DNA of 64,000 bases, from positions 702,501 to 766,500 of the forward strand of contig CM075856.1 of NCBI GenBank assembly GCA_037975125.1. The letters are read 5' to 3'. Position numbers and translations under genes: made by a program. Positions 24,611 to 40,046 of this stretch are shown piece by piece. Position 1 is the stretch's first letter. The number at the start of each line of letters is the position of its first letter. This DNA is from Latrodectus hesperus. Lineage: Eukaryota > Arthropoda > Arachnida > Araneae > Theridiidae. A model generated the notes under the pieces. It saw only the letters and a program-made list of their open reading frames with translations, made no database searches and was not told the DNA's origin.

Positions 24611-25759
24611 CTGTAAACTTTTATCCTAAGTTATTTTGACCCATGCGTTTCTTTAAATAAACATTTAATTAAGTGTTGATAAACATTTTAATAAATATTT
24701 AATAAAGTTTTATATAAATTGTTGTTGTCCCTAATCTCCGTGTCTAAATGATATCTACGAGTTTACTCACCCTCAAAAAATCATAGACTACCATAGGTAA
24801 ATTTAGTTGGACAAACCTGCTCTTGATTATATTTCGGGAAAATCGGATGGAATTTTTGACTACTTTGGGAGACAAGGCTTCTCAGATGGCTACTAACAAC
24901 TATAACTGAAGAAATCCAGAAAAAAATATCTGACTATTTAAATGAAGATTTGCTAATCATCCATGGACTTCGGTAAAGAAACCTTCTGCTTTTCAAAATT
25001 GTTGATTCTAATTTCAGTTGTAATTTGTTCGTAATAATTAATGCATAATTAAATGATTGAAAAGATAATTAACATGAATGAAAAAGAAACTTTCACAGAT
25101 ATGAAATATAAAGATTGTAACTTAATATTTAGATGGTATGCAAAACAAGTGCTAACAAACAAACAATAGCTAATAAGATTGAGAGAAAATATAAACAAAA
25201 TGCTCTCCTACATCGGAGAAAAAGCATTTTTAAAAGTGTAATTTTCAGTTAGTAATAAGTTTTGCCTAATTTTTCTTCAATAAAATGAAAGTAAGAATTG
25301 TTTCTAAATGAATTTTTATTTTTCAAATGTTAATTATATATAATACTAAATATATTTTTCTAGTAGTACTTTTATAATAGAGAGAGAGAGAGCAGTGTGG
25401 TAGAAATAGTTTTAAAATCTAATAGTTATTTTCCTATTCTATATATGAAATTTAGATTTCAATAACTATTTTACCAATAGCGTGCTCGTAAAAAAAGCAT
25501 CTCTTTTGCACATATATAATGTACATGTATATATATAATGTGATTTATGTGTATATACATTAAGTGTGTTTTTCACTCTTTTTTAAAATATTTTAGCTTT
25601 CCATTTTCAAGTTAAGAATTTGAGACTACTGGCTCATTTATAGAAGATCATGACAAATAATCAATTTTGATTACATTTCGTTACATTACTGTTTAATTAT
25701 TTATAATAATTCTTAAACCAAAATTAAAATCAATGACATTAATGTCAAAGGAGTATTCA
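24611..25759. other. AT-rich intergenic spacer with a (GA)n tract
   Basis: No gene recognised. A short (AG)n tract lies at 25379-25392. A second simple stretch of TATATATAATGT/ACATGTATATATAT around 25512-25560 is weakly palindromic. Confidence 0.55.
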
Positions 25760-25764
25760 CAGTG

Positions 25765-26050
25765 AATACGGCCTTGTTGGTTATGTTGTCGTCTCATTAT
25801 TGGAAGGAAGTGAGTTCTAATCCCGGCTTAACCGAAGATCCATCATGTTCACCAAAAAATTGACTGAGGCACGTTAAATATATCGTATTCGCAATGTCAT
25901 TCAAGTCAAATGACACCTGTGGGGGTGGCAAGCCAAGTATTAGGGGTCTTTTTTTTGTCCCTACTTCAAAATCACAAAATCTCCATCCTGCTGCTTCTAT
26001 CTAACTGAAAGAACCCAACTTGGTACAGGGAAGCATGTTGGGCAAAAACA
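25765..26050 (+). mobile_element. tRNA-derived SINE, family shared with 41265-41574
   Basis: The head has GGCCTTGTTGGTTATG...TCGTC (degenerate A box) and GAGTTCTAATCCCGG (B box with one change). The body has TTAACCGAAGATCC, a GACACGTTAA-like word, GCCAAGTATTAGGGGTC and an end in CATGTTGGGCAAAAACAGCAAAA. The same order of words occurs at 41265-41574. No clear target duplication. Confidence 0.85.
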
Positions 26051-26157
26051 GCAAAATTTAGAAAATATAAATAGAAAATTTTCGTTCTAAAAGTATATCA
26101 ACCATGAAACTATCTTCATTGGTTCTATATTTTATACCCTGAATAAATAGTTATATT

Positions 26158-27630
26158 CACATGTGTCTAAATTAAGAATTACTCCGAAATACACGGAAAT
26201 CAAATGCGAAAGAATAAATGGTATTAGTAGAAATATCACACTCATAGTCAAGCATTATATGCAAGTTGTAGGAAGATACCTGATGAAGCCGAGCATATGC
26301 CACAGTGATGAGAGCATTAGAAAAGGGTATATATATAAGGACTTGTGATAAAGGAAGAAGCATGTTCTCAACTAGTCCGTACGACGCTGAGTGCCAACAC
26401 CGTATCGGTACGTTACAGAACAGAGGATAGATGGGGTTGTCGTTTTACATGGTAGAATTTCTAGCCATTTGAAGTGCGTAGGTACGCAGATGGCAGTAAT
26501 CGAGGAACACAGAACCGCCAAAAGTGTCATCTCTGGACTGTGGTAACGATGACAAGATGGTCTGAATCTTAGTAGACGTTACAGTACAAGTCATTCCCTA
26601 GTGACAATGCCTAATGATGACCTGTATTTGGCAATAACCACCAACAAAAACAGGTGAAGCACAGCTGCAGATCTATAGCGTCAGTTACCGTCAATCCCAG
26701 GTGCTACTGTTTCAAGTTAAACTGTGTTCAGACGTTTGGGACAGTTAGATTTATGATTGCAGGCCTGCTACATATGTTCTGCTTAAATCAACTCACTATA
26801 GTCACCGGTTAGCTTGGAGTATAGAACATGCAATTTGGACACAACCACAGTGGGTTTGTGTTATTTTCCGACGAGTCATAGTTTAACTAGCATTCATATT
26901 CACATGGGACGTTTATATGGGAAATGCCACGAACCAACAGTAGTGCAGGAGTCTCATTTGAGGAGGCATTATAATGGATTCAAGAACAGATTTGCATGCT
27001 CAAATCGGAACCATGACAGGCCTAAGTTATGGAAAAATCATTCTGAAACAAAATGTCGTTTGATTAGGGGTGCCGTGGGCTCTGAATTTGTGTTTATGAA
27101 TGACAACGCCCGTCCTCAACATTCGAACATCGTCAGTGATTGTCTTCAATCAGAGAGGATAGAACGTATATAAAATGACCAGCATTCTTATCGAACTTGA
27201 ATCCGATAGAGCATGTGTGGGACATGCTTGGCCGATGAATCACAGCCCGTCAATCACCTCCTACATCAATACTAGATCTTCGAAGAGTATTGTTTGCTTA
27301 GGGAAGTACTCTGCCGCAAATGCAGCTGGATAATGTGATCGACTCGTGTCTCGGCGTTGTGTATGGATTTTATTGCCTCGTAAAGGAGACATATGGTGTA
27401 CAAACAATCATACCAAAATCGTAATATTTAGTTACTGTACGGACAATGAATTGAAAAACATGCTCGAAGGAGCTATAATCGTGATTTGTATGCGTGGTAT
27501 CATACATACACGATCTCTTTGGTTCTTTCTCATTTGTTTACTACCTGGGCTTTATGAATAAATCACGTTTGTTTTACTTATGCACATTTAGTTACCAGTT
27601 CCGGTATTATCCTTAATTTATGGACATGTG
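26158..27630 (+). mobile_element. Second Tc1-like element, older, with degraded terminal inverted repeats
   Basis: The left end CACATGTGTCTAAATTAAG (26158) and the complement of the right end CACATGTCCATAAATTAAGG (ending 27630) are imperfect inverted repeats extending over roughly 35 bp (AATTACTCCGAAA against GATAATACCGGAA). The length of 1.47 kb fits Tc1. Inside lies a heavily mutated transposase. It is a different family from the element at 21864-23390 because its ends share no sequence with that element. Confidence 0.85.
26362..27400 (+). pseudogene. Tc1-like transposase pseudogene, many stops and shifts
   Basis: A decayed cut-and-paste transposase. The DNA-binding half (26362-26760) can be followed only in pieces across stops. 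The catalytic half is clearer: TTTTCCGACGAGTC near 26860 preserves the first Asp motif (FSDES), and the 26814-27173 frame ends with SEFVFMNDNARPQHSNIVSD, where NDNARP marks the second Asp. After a stop at about 27171 a shifted frame gives an SPIEHVWDMLG-like stretch at 27205-27235 with the catalytic Glu. The C-terminal region (PSITSYIN, LPQMQLD) is present but out of frame. Far more damaged than the element upstream. Confidence 0.87.
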
Positions 27631-28129
27631 TGCAAAATAATTTTATCTTAAGAGAATTTGGTGTCGCAATCTTCATAAGAAAAATTATCATAAAAATATT
27701 TTTATGTTATTTTTTAACTTCAATTTTAATCTAATTATGACTTACAAGTTTATAGAATATTTTATTAAAAGAAACTAATAATTAGTATAAATTCAGCCTT
27801 ACTGATAGTCAAAGGATTCATATATTTGTGAAAGTAAAAAAATATAAACAGAAATAATATATAACATAATATAATAAAATATGAAATGTGTTTCATTTTA
27901 AAAATGTTTTATATTGTTGAAGGAATATTATTAATCTATTAGAAATCGTTTTAAATTTAATATATATTATTCTCATATTTGAGTTTGGGCAAAAAGAAGT
28001 GAATTTTTTTCGTTTTTTTTTCTTAGTTTCATTTTATTTCTTAAAATAATGTGATTGTGATAAATAAAATTAAATAAGAAAGCTTTAATTCCTAATATAC
28101 TTATAAGAGAACTTTACTAAAGGACAATG

Positions 28130-28131
<2 letters not shown>
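27631..28131. other. AT-rich intergenic spacer
   Basis: No recognisable feature. Confidence 0.6.

Positions 28132-28169
<38 letters not shown>
28132..28169. repeat. (TA)n microsatellite
   Basis: A short pure TA run. Confidence 0.95.
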
Positions 28170-28171
<2 letters not shown>

Positions 28172-30529
28172 TGAATTCCGGTATACATTACTACTGGTAC
28201 ATATTTCTACTGTAAAATTACCACATCGTATTACTTTTTCTGAAACTACTTTGTATTCTTTTGACAAGAAAATAATAAAATTGATAAAAACGATGCAAAA
28301 TTAGATCCATATATAATTGCAGCTGCCAATTACTTGCAATTTTTAGATAACCAATTGATTTAAGCGACACGATTTTCATAAACAGTAGAATTAAATATCC
28401 ATACAAAGAGAAATATAATTTTCTTTATCATTAATAAAAATTATTCAATAACAAAATCTTTGTTTCCAGAGGAAAAATAATATATGTTAGGTGATTTATA
28501 AGCTTAATATTTCCCGAATATGATATATGCGAAGGTAATAATTGATAGTTATTTTGTATTCAAACAAAGAGAATTATTGTCAGATATAATACATCATTTG
28601 ATTTAGAATGGTGAATACATAAAAAAACACAATGAAAATAAATTACTAATTGAAGCCTGAAATTATGATAATTGTGTATTTTATACAACGAATTATTATT
28701 TAAATATTAGTAGAAGGTAATAAAAAGATAAAACTCAACTTGAAATGTTTTCTGTGTAGAATAATTTTTTATATCACAGCTTTTATTGCTTCAGTGATTT
28801 TAGTTCGCCTGATGTTAATATATAAATTAATTTCAATTGTTATGAATCTGTTTTAGTTTCTTAACAATTGCCACATTGTTATGCATCTCGTATAAAATTA
28901 TTTTTATACAGAATAATATTCCCTAAATATATTTTATTTCATTAATATATTAATAAAAGTACATTTTTTCCGTAAAAATTTCAATGATCTTTCTTAAACT
29001 CTTTTTGTTTTGGATTTCCAAACAGTAACGAAAAATCCCCAAATGATGTCAGCGAGAAGTTGTAGAATTCGATTTTCAATAATATATTTTTTTGTTAGCA
29101 GAAAAAGATGAATCATAATCGTCATCGATTTCGTCCGATGTAGAAGCTGTCTTTGCTGGCTATAAGCCAAAAAGAATGTGAATCTATCGTTCGACTTTCA
29201 TAATCATTTTACGATTACTTCGTGTTTTTGTTATTAGAAGATTCCTCGCTTTTAACACACACACATATATTTTTCATTTAATTTTTTTTATGTAATGCAA
29301 AATCAAATGTCTCTTTTTCATCTAAATTTATGCATAACATATACATTAAATGATATTATAAATTAACGAGTTATATTAAAAGATAAATCAAGAAATAAAT
29401 TTAAAAAAATCATATGGATCGGCACTTTGTAGTTGGAGAGCGCAAAAACTAATCTTTTTAATATGATTCAGATTTAATGCACTAACAAATATTTAAAGCA
29501 ATATTATTTCTGCTACAATATATGCTGTTATAAAGAATGAATCTCATTAATATTGATTTTGAGTTTTTGTATATTGATTAAATACCTTTTATTGATATTT
29601 ATCAATGTAAAAATAAAAGCAAAAAAATATATATATACGTATAAAAATTATTTCGGCATAAATAAAAAATTAAAATTGTACAGGTATTTTATACCTTTTG
29701 ACAATATTTACTTGAAGAAACAAAAAAATAATTATTTGGTGTATGACACAGAAAATTGTATCGCGTGACATATCTGGCAAGCGTGCTTTGGATTATGAAA
29801 GATGATGGATTATATCAGCTGATAAAAATAAGAAAAATAAATTTAGAAACGGACAATTTATTTGCTAAACAAAAGAGAAAATAAGCATTTACATAAAAAT
29901 ATTAATTTTGATGTATAGGTATATATAATATCGTAATGATCATGCTAAAAAGATTTTATCAATTATGCATGCATTTATTTTTCTATAAAATTTGACATTA
30001 ATTAAATACGTTTGAATAATGTTTATTTATGTTAAATACGTACTGTGTTCATAAATAAAAATGATGATAACCCCTGTTGAACCACAAAATCATTCGTTCC
30101 ATTAGAAGTTGCGTTAGGACATCGAATAATCGCTTCAAAAGCAACTACTAACATCGTAAAATCGTTCAGTTTATTTTCGTGATGCCATATTTCATGGGCG
30201 TTTGGTTTTAAGTCACCGTTTTAAGGCAGTAAAGTTTAAATCGGGTCACATCATGATAATGGTACTCAAAATATATCATCATTTCATGAAAATTTCATAA
30301 AACTGATACATTTTATAATTACACCAGTTCATATTTTTAATTAACAACAACAACTGATAAAATCTTGGCATAGTTTTAACTGAATTTCAAAAACGATACA
30401 AAATATATATTTAAAGACTTTTAACATACAAAATATAAGTTAAGCGTAAATTAAGTTTAATTCGACATTATGACCACCGAATTTTAACCATACTTTAACC
30501 ATTGAAGCCATTTCTTTTATAGAAAAGAG
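28170..30529. other. AT-rich intergenic spacer
   Basis: 2.4 kb with no recognisable gene or mobile element. Slightly less AT-rich patches at 29030-29220 and 30060-30260 hold no open frame or motif I would defend. Confidence 0.55.
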
Positions 30530-30990
30530 ATTGCTTTGATTGTTAAAATATGGATGATTTAGGATGGGAATCACCATACGTAGCGATAACAGCTCTATTC
30601 AGAGAGAATGATTTAGGATTCTATCTCAGCCACTATAGAATAACGGCAGGTAGACGTTGCAATTTTGTCTTCGGATCCCCCATTTACCGTTATTGGTTCG
30701 TGGTGAGTCATTTCCTGGTTTTCTTCCTTGAGATATGTGAATACGTCACACTACTTTGTGTAGTAAACTCTCTAAAACTTGTAAGGCAATTAACGTCTAA
30801 CGTGTAAATAACTGCTTTCCGGAAAGGCATTTCCTAGATAATGGGTTGTATTCATCTATCGGAATGAAGAAAATAAGGACATTTGCCAACCATCCTCTCT
30901 GAAACGTTCCTCTTCATATGAGAAGTCGCACCGGATAGCTATTTGCGCGATGGGACATTAAAAAAGCCTCCCAACAACTTTAGGTCATTA
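30530..30990. promoter_or_regulatory. GC-richer island with an 85-codon open frame of unknown nature
   Basis: An open frame on the plus strand (30550-30807) encodes a hydrophobic-rich 85-residue peptide with a VSHFLVFFLEICEYVTLLCVV segment that could span a membrane. No family is recognised. A STAT-type palindrome TTTCCGGAAA lies at about 30817-30826. The patch could be a conserved non-coding element, part of an old repeat, or an orphan coding exon. The evidence does not separate these. Confidence 0.25.
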
Positions 30991-31310
30991 GACTGTGTCA
31001 AGAATAGTGTGTTACGATTATGTTAACAAAATTTCAACAACATTACTTTTTGTAGAATACAGTGTAATATCTTCTGAAAATTTCTTTTCTTTAGTGTCAT
31101 CTGTTATATTTATTTAATGATTTCCATGCAATTTTAAAGAGAAAGAAACCAACAATATGTTGGTATGACATCTATTTAAGTAGAATATGTTATTTGTTAT
31201 TGATATGTTCTTATTACATTATAACATACTTGCAAAATAGGTGCAAATTATTAAAATCTACGAGTATCTATATATATTGCTTAATTTATGTAAACAGAGT
31301 GAAACAGTGT
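30991..31310. other. AT-rich spacer
   Basis: No recognisable feature. Confidence 0.55.
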
Positions 31311-31754
31311 AAGATCGAAATCTGGAGAATGTCGACTTTCACCGGTGAATGCCAACATTCATATAGTTCCTTGGTGTATTTCCGAAATATTTGCTGGAAA
31401 CCTTTATTTCTGACTTGCGCCGGCTGATGTCGACATTCACCATGCACTCATGGTGAATGTTGAACGTGTCGAAGATTGTCAAAGATTTATATGTCACCAC
31501 ATTTCAATCGCGATGAAACGTCACAATAGTGTCTTTTTTTGTCTTCCTTTCTTATAGGAGTGACCATTAACTTAAAACAAACAGTAAATTTCGATCCTCC
31601 CTTTTCGACTTCCACCAGAGCATATCTGTGATTGTCGACATACACCGGTAAGGATTCGAATGCACGAGAACACACACACACAAGAATGTAATGAAATATT
31701 AGATCTTTCACATACGTATTTGGTGTGTGTTGACATTCTCCTATTTCGGTCTTT
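31311..31754. mobile_element. Putative non-autonomous element with ~32 bp terminal inverted repeats and repeated GTCGACATTCACC motif
   Basis: The ends 31311-31343 (AAGATCGAAATCTGGAGAAT...) and 31722-31754 (complement AAGACCGAAATAGGAGAAT...) are imperfect inverted repeats over about 32 bp. The word GTCGAC(A/T)TTCACC from the end recurs inside: as an imperfect palindrome at 31331-31356, as a hairpin 31429-31465 (arm, 8-9 nt loop, arm) and at 31634-31648. Open frames of 64-74 codons across it are not recognisable. The superfamily is not known to me. No clear target duplication was seen. Confidence 0.65.
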
Positions 31755-31761
31755 TCCTGGT

Positions 31762-31765
<4 letters not shown>

Positions 31766-31830
<65 letters not shown>
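31766..31830. repeat. (AT)n microsatellite
   Basis: A pure AT run starting 11 bp after the inverted-repeat element. Confidence 0.98.
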
Positions 31831-35469
<3,639 letters not shown>

Positions 35470-35940
35470 TTGACTCTGCATGAAATCGTACATCAAAAGA
35501 ACACAAGCCGTCATCTTGTCTGTTGGTATGAAAACTTGTGAGAACTCCGAGAGAGAGGGGGAGGACCTTCTTTTATGGAATTGCGGGGGCGTGGGTAAGG
35601 TGTGTACTACCGAGTTAGAAAACATTCGAGGTGTAAATCTGCAGAAAGTTTTCGTCGGAATTCCTCGCATTACCTCAGTCGCTTTGTCGTCTGCATTTTC
35701 TAAGGATCCAGGAAATGAAAAATGCATTTTCTGCGACAAGTGGTACACACGCTCTAACCTCCTTCTTCCTCCCCCGCTTTTCTGAAAAATTCGCCAGAAT
35801 TACTTTTGCTGCCCTAGGCTCTTCGTAGTGTGAAATATTTCCAGACATGAGATGTATTTTATTGATTGAGGTTGCTTCGACGTATGTATGGGGGGTCAAG
35901 GGGAGGGGGCGGGGCAGGGGGTTAGTAAATCGTTCACAAC
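35470..35940. promoter_or_regulatory. GC-richer island, candidate enhancer or promoter
   Basis: A marked GC rise with G-rich KLF/EGR-like words (GCGGGGGCGTGGG near 35582 and GGAGGGGGCGGGGCAGGGGG at 35899-35918), two T-box-type words (AAGGTGTG, GAGGTGTAA) and TTTTATGG (Cdx/Abd-B type). Open frames of 74-101 codons lie on both strands of the same DNA and none resembles a known protein, so I read them as a result of composition. Confidence 0.35.
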
Positions 35941-38430
35941 TTTCTCATACATGAAGAATATTTTTTTGTTGTTGTTTTATTCGAAAAGGAGCTCTTTTAT
36001 AACCAGTTAAAGTCATAATGCTTTAAAGGAGAACAAGAAAGAGAAAAAGTAATATCTTTAAAAAAAAAGTTCGAAATCAAGTACTTTTTAGGCCTTACTT
36101 TGAGTTGTATCCTGGGGTCTTAGATTACTTTTTAATCTATTGAAAAAATTTCTCGTCATTTATTTCTGTTCTCTAGGCTAAATGTGTAATTTATAATAGT
36201 ATCTGAGGTTAAAAGTTTGTTTGTTAAAAGTATGTAATCATACTTAAGTGTTATAAGCTAATTTATCAAAAAGAACGTTTTGTATGGAATATGATAAAGA
36301 AAAAAGGCAATATTATTTCCAAGAAAAATTAGAATAGTTAAAAAAATTTAGTATAAGTTTGAATTTTTTATTAAGTAAGAGACACTAAAGAAGTCAATCA
36401 ATATAAATATTTTTAGCGCGTCCACACGTGTAATTCAAATAAAAATGGTTTTGAAATAAGAAGGGAAGTTTTTTTCCATAAAATATTTGTTAATATTATC
36501 GTTTTTTAATAAATAACAAAACTGTGGTCTTATTTATAAATAAATATGTATTTTGTAACATTTTCAATAAGTTTCTCAATTTCTACTTTAAACAAAAATA
36601 TTCTTTGTGTCATTTATTACCCTAATAAATTATTACTTTAATAAATGACATTTATTACCATAATTCATATCTGTTTTGAAATAAATATATTATATATAAT
36701 CAATTTATTTATTCAACAATTTTTTCTTGAAAAACAATTTAAATTTTATTAGCAATGAAAAAATTAATAAATGAAAAAAATAAACACTAAATTAAAGTAA
36801 AAATAGGCATTTTTTACTTATACTTCAAAGTGTTTTATGTATGTATACATATATACAGCTCAATATATTTAAAAGAAATAAAAGGTGTTTTTAATGTTTA
36901 TACTTTCAAATTATTTTTCGTGCATATTATCTTTATAATAAAAAATATATTATTTTCAGTTTTAGGGAATAGCTATTTGATTGTGTTAAGAAAGTTTAAG
37001 ATCTTATTTTTAAACTGCAGATTAAATGAATAAGAAATAATTTATTTAATTTAAAGAAAACTGTGGCCAAATGTTTTTTCTTAAATGATTTCTATGGAAA
37101 TTGAAGATTATGTGATAAAGCAAAAATTAATTATTTTATATGAGCCTGAAACTTTGAAATTCGTTAACATACGATAATAATTCTGCACTATTATTTATGG
37201 CATAGCAACGTCTTTTCCTCTATATTAATATTTCTCTAACATATATAATTCAATCAATGAAGAAATATATTTTTCATTGTATGGAAAAGAAAACGGAATA
37301 CATAATATTTAACCCTGTAGTCATTATTTGAAAATTCTTTGTTTATGATACCGTAAAATAATGTTTTTTTCTCCTTCAAGCAGTGTTTAGAATTATAGCT
37401 TCTTTTTTCTATCTTTTAATAATCTTAAAAAAAAAAAATAAATAAAAAAAAAAAAAAAAAAAATAAAGCTTTCAGAGTCTAGTGTTTTATGTTATGTAAT
37501 TATTATGTAAATTTTAAATCCATTTATTTAAGATCTAAAAAGTAAAAAAAAAATATTTATATAAGTAGCTACAAGTTTTCGTTTATTCAATTGTTCTAAA
37601 ATTGAGTTCTAAAGAATATTAATATTCACAGTTTGAGTAACATTACACACATCGCTTCAAACTATTAAGTGGATCAAATTACCATTTATATCAAAAACAA
37701 TTGTTTTTAAGACTTATAATAAATTAAATCATGTAAAAATAGATAGAATATTTTTTCTAAAGTAAAATAAGGTAAATATTTGTTACTTTAAGGTGATATC
37801 AGAAATAATGTAATTTATGTGTATGTTTCTATTTATGAAACAGATATCTTTTGCCATCTTTTATTTGATTCCACTGCAATGCAATTCTATATTTGAAAAT
37901 TCAATGACATGTTATTTTAATTTAAATTACATGTAATTTCTGAAAAATAAATAGAGTAAAAAATTTCTACATTAATTAAAGCTATGGAAACATTTATTAC
38001 AGTTTAAACTGTAAATTTTTCCTATTTGAAATAATTTATCCTTGATATTACTATTTATTTTTCTTGGAAACTTACTTAACTTTGAAAGAAAGAAATAGTA
38101 AGAAAAATATTTAAGCTATTATTGTTTCAAACTTCAAATACCTTATGTTTAACATCTACTGGATTTTTCACAGTATCTTTTTATATGAATAACTAACTCT
38201 TCAATAGAGGGAGCAAGAAACGTGAAACTGTAAACATAAGCGATAGGACCCAAAGAAAACTTATTTGCATACCCTGGTTAGTTTTGAGGATTATTTTTAT
38301 TTCAGATAACCAAAATTATCATATTTTGGGTCAGCAAACAGTAAGTCCTATTTTGTCATATCATTTTGTTTCTTCATCCTCAATAGTTGAATGCTTCCTG
38401 TGATTGGTGTGTTCATGGATTGTTTTTGTC
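35941..38430. other. AT-rich intergenic spacer
   Basis: 2.5 kb with no gene. It includes A-rich simple sequence at 37428-37463 and a hairpin with 12 bp arms TGTCATTTATTA/TAATAAATGACA (36608-36650). Confidence 0.6.
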
Positions 38431-38442
38431 CCGTATTTTTTT

Positions 38443-38735
38443 CTAGACTGAACTATGAAAAATACCTCCATGAATTGTACTTATGAGGTCTCTCATGGAT
38501 CCAAAACGCATGGTTTTAGTGACATGGAACTCCTCCACAGTCAACAGATGGATTGGATGTCTCCTGGTCTCAATTCTGCTCTCAGAATCCACTATGACAA
38601 TCGTGACATCTAAAGAGGCTTCTCCAATCTTTTTTGAAATGGACTTTTTAGCCACTATAAGGCCTTCACTTATCCTCACAAGATTACTTTTTATGGGGCT
38701 ACTTCATAGAAAAAAATCTATAGATATTGACTCAA
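38443..38735 (-). CDS. Unrecognised open frame, possible decayed coding fragment
   Basis: A minus-strand frame (38443-38679 from its first Met; open further upstream to about 38735) encodes a mixed-composition peptide: KKSISKKIGEASLDVTIVIV, then ESRIETRRHPIHLLTVEE and FGSMRDLISTIHGG. Its codon and residue mix looks more protein-like than most open stretches here. The overlapping plus-strand frame looks less so. I recognise no family. It has no obvious splice signals or neighbours that would place it in a gene. It could be an exon, an old transposon piece or chance. Confidence 0.2.
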
Positions 38736-38759
38736 AACCATAGAACAACTGAAACAGCG

Positions 38760-39229
38760 ATGGCAAGAATGTTTGCGAATCGACAATCTTTAAATGGGAT
38801 TCACACAAAGAATTTGCCTTAAATATTCATTTTATAGGAAATATATAAATATTATATATAAAAAAAAAACTTTTAATTTTTTTAGGTAAAACATAAAAAA
38901 TATAGCTGGATGATTTTTCCATTCAAAATTTTATCAATGTTTTTCCTATATCTTTTGAAAAAACCAATGTATGTAAGTATACAATTATAGTTAGACTGAA
39001 ATAAAAAAAAAAAAACAGTTTGTCATATGTCAGAAAAATTACATTTATTTAAGTTTGCTTTGAAATGAATCAGATTCTGCTTTCTTATATAAAAATAGAA
39101 ATGCCTGTATTTCATACCAATTACTCTTTTCCATCTTTCCGGCGCTAAATGTAGCTTACTCAGAAAAAGCGTCAGAATGGCAGCCAGTTCAGCGATATGA
39201 TTCGATAGCAAAATTATCTATCCCTGGAC
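38760..39229. other. AT-rich intergenic spacer
   Basis: No recognisable feature. Confidence 0.55.
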
Positions 39230-39760
39230 ACCACTTATCGTCCACTTTAAATTAAAACACCTCTCTCTAAGTTCACGGTAACCGTAAGCTTTGGCCTGTC
39301 CCCAAAAATAGGTCTCAAATTTTACTCAATGAGCTAAATAATTCCAGCCCTTTTAGAGCTTTAATCTTTCGTGAGCCTTGATGATCAAAGAGTCCTCTAT
39401 TTGTGATGAGGGGTTGGGGGTGGGAGCTTAGATGCAAATGTGGCCACGGAAGTGATTCCCTAGAGGTGCAGTTAATTAATTAACCAGGGGCCATCACTAA
39501 TGAGGCTTAATTACGCAATCTTGGTACGACGGGAGACGGGGCCTTTCAGTAAGCTCTGGAACCATGGGTAGAAAAGTTTTCTAGCAGTTCTGCAAAATAA
39601 AGTAGATTCGATTTTCAGCCGAGTCCTGCAAAGTATTTGTTTCTGTGGGAGACAGATGGAAGTGAAGACCCCAAAGAATTGATTTCGAATGTATTCGCCT
39701 TCAAATGTAAAGCTCTTTTCAGATGTGGCTAACGTTGGACGTCTTTGGAACTAAGAAACA
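39230..39760. promoter_or_regulatory. GC-richer island with clustered homeodomain and octamer words
   Basis: Within 90 bp there are ATGCAAAT (39432-39439, POU octamer), TTAATTAATTAA (39472-39483), TAATGA (39498-39503) and TTAATTA (39507-39513), set in GC-rich sequence (GGGGTTGGGGGTGGGAGC, CCAGGGGCCATC). No open frame worth keeping. The layout is what developmental enhancers commonly look like, but octamer words alone are expected by chance in AT-rich DNA. Confidence 0.4.
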
Positions 39761-39986
39761 TTTAGAATAAAAATTTGTTTATATTTTTTTAAAAAATTTC
39801 CAGTTGAAAAGGAATGGGGAAACTGTTATATTTAGTGTTAAGAATATAATTTAAAATAGAATTTTTTTTTGATAAATGTGACAGACTGTCAGAGACAACT
39901 AGCAGAGTCCAACTCAAGGCTAGGGCACAGAAGTTTACTCCCAGGCTGTTAGATGAAATTTTGATATGTATTTTATAATATGTATT

Positions 39987-39991
<5 letters not shown>
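39761..39991. other. AT-rich spacer
   Basis: No recognisable feature. Confidence 0.5.

Positions 39992-40044
<53 letters not shown>
39992..40044. repeat. (TA)n microsatellite
   Basis: A pure TA run. Confidence 0.97.

Positions 40045-40046
<2 letters not shown>

Noticed and set aside
39432..39439. A POU octamer as stand-alone evidence of an enhancer
   Set aside because: At this base composition several octamers are expected by chance per 64 kb; only the clustering within an island is worth attention.
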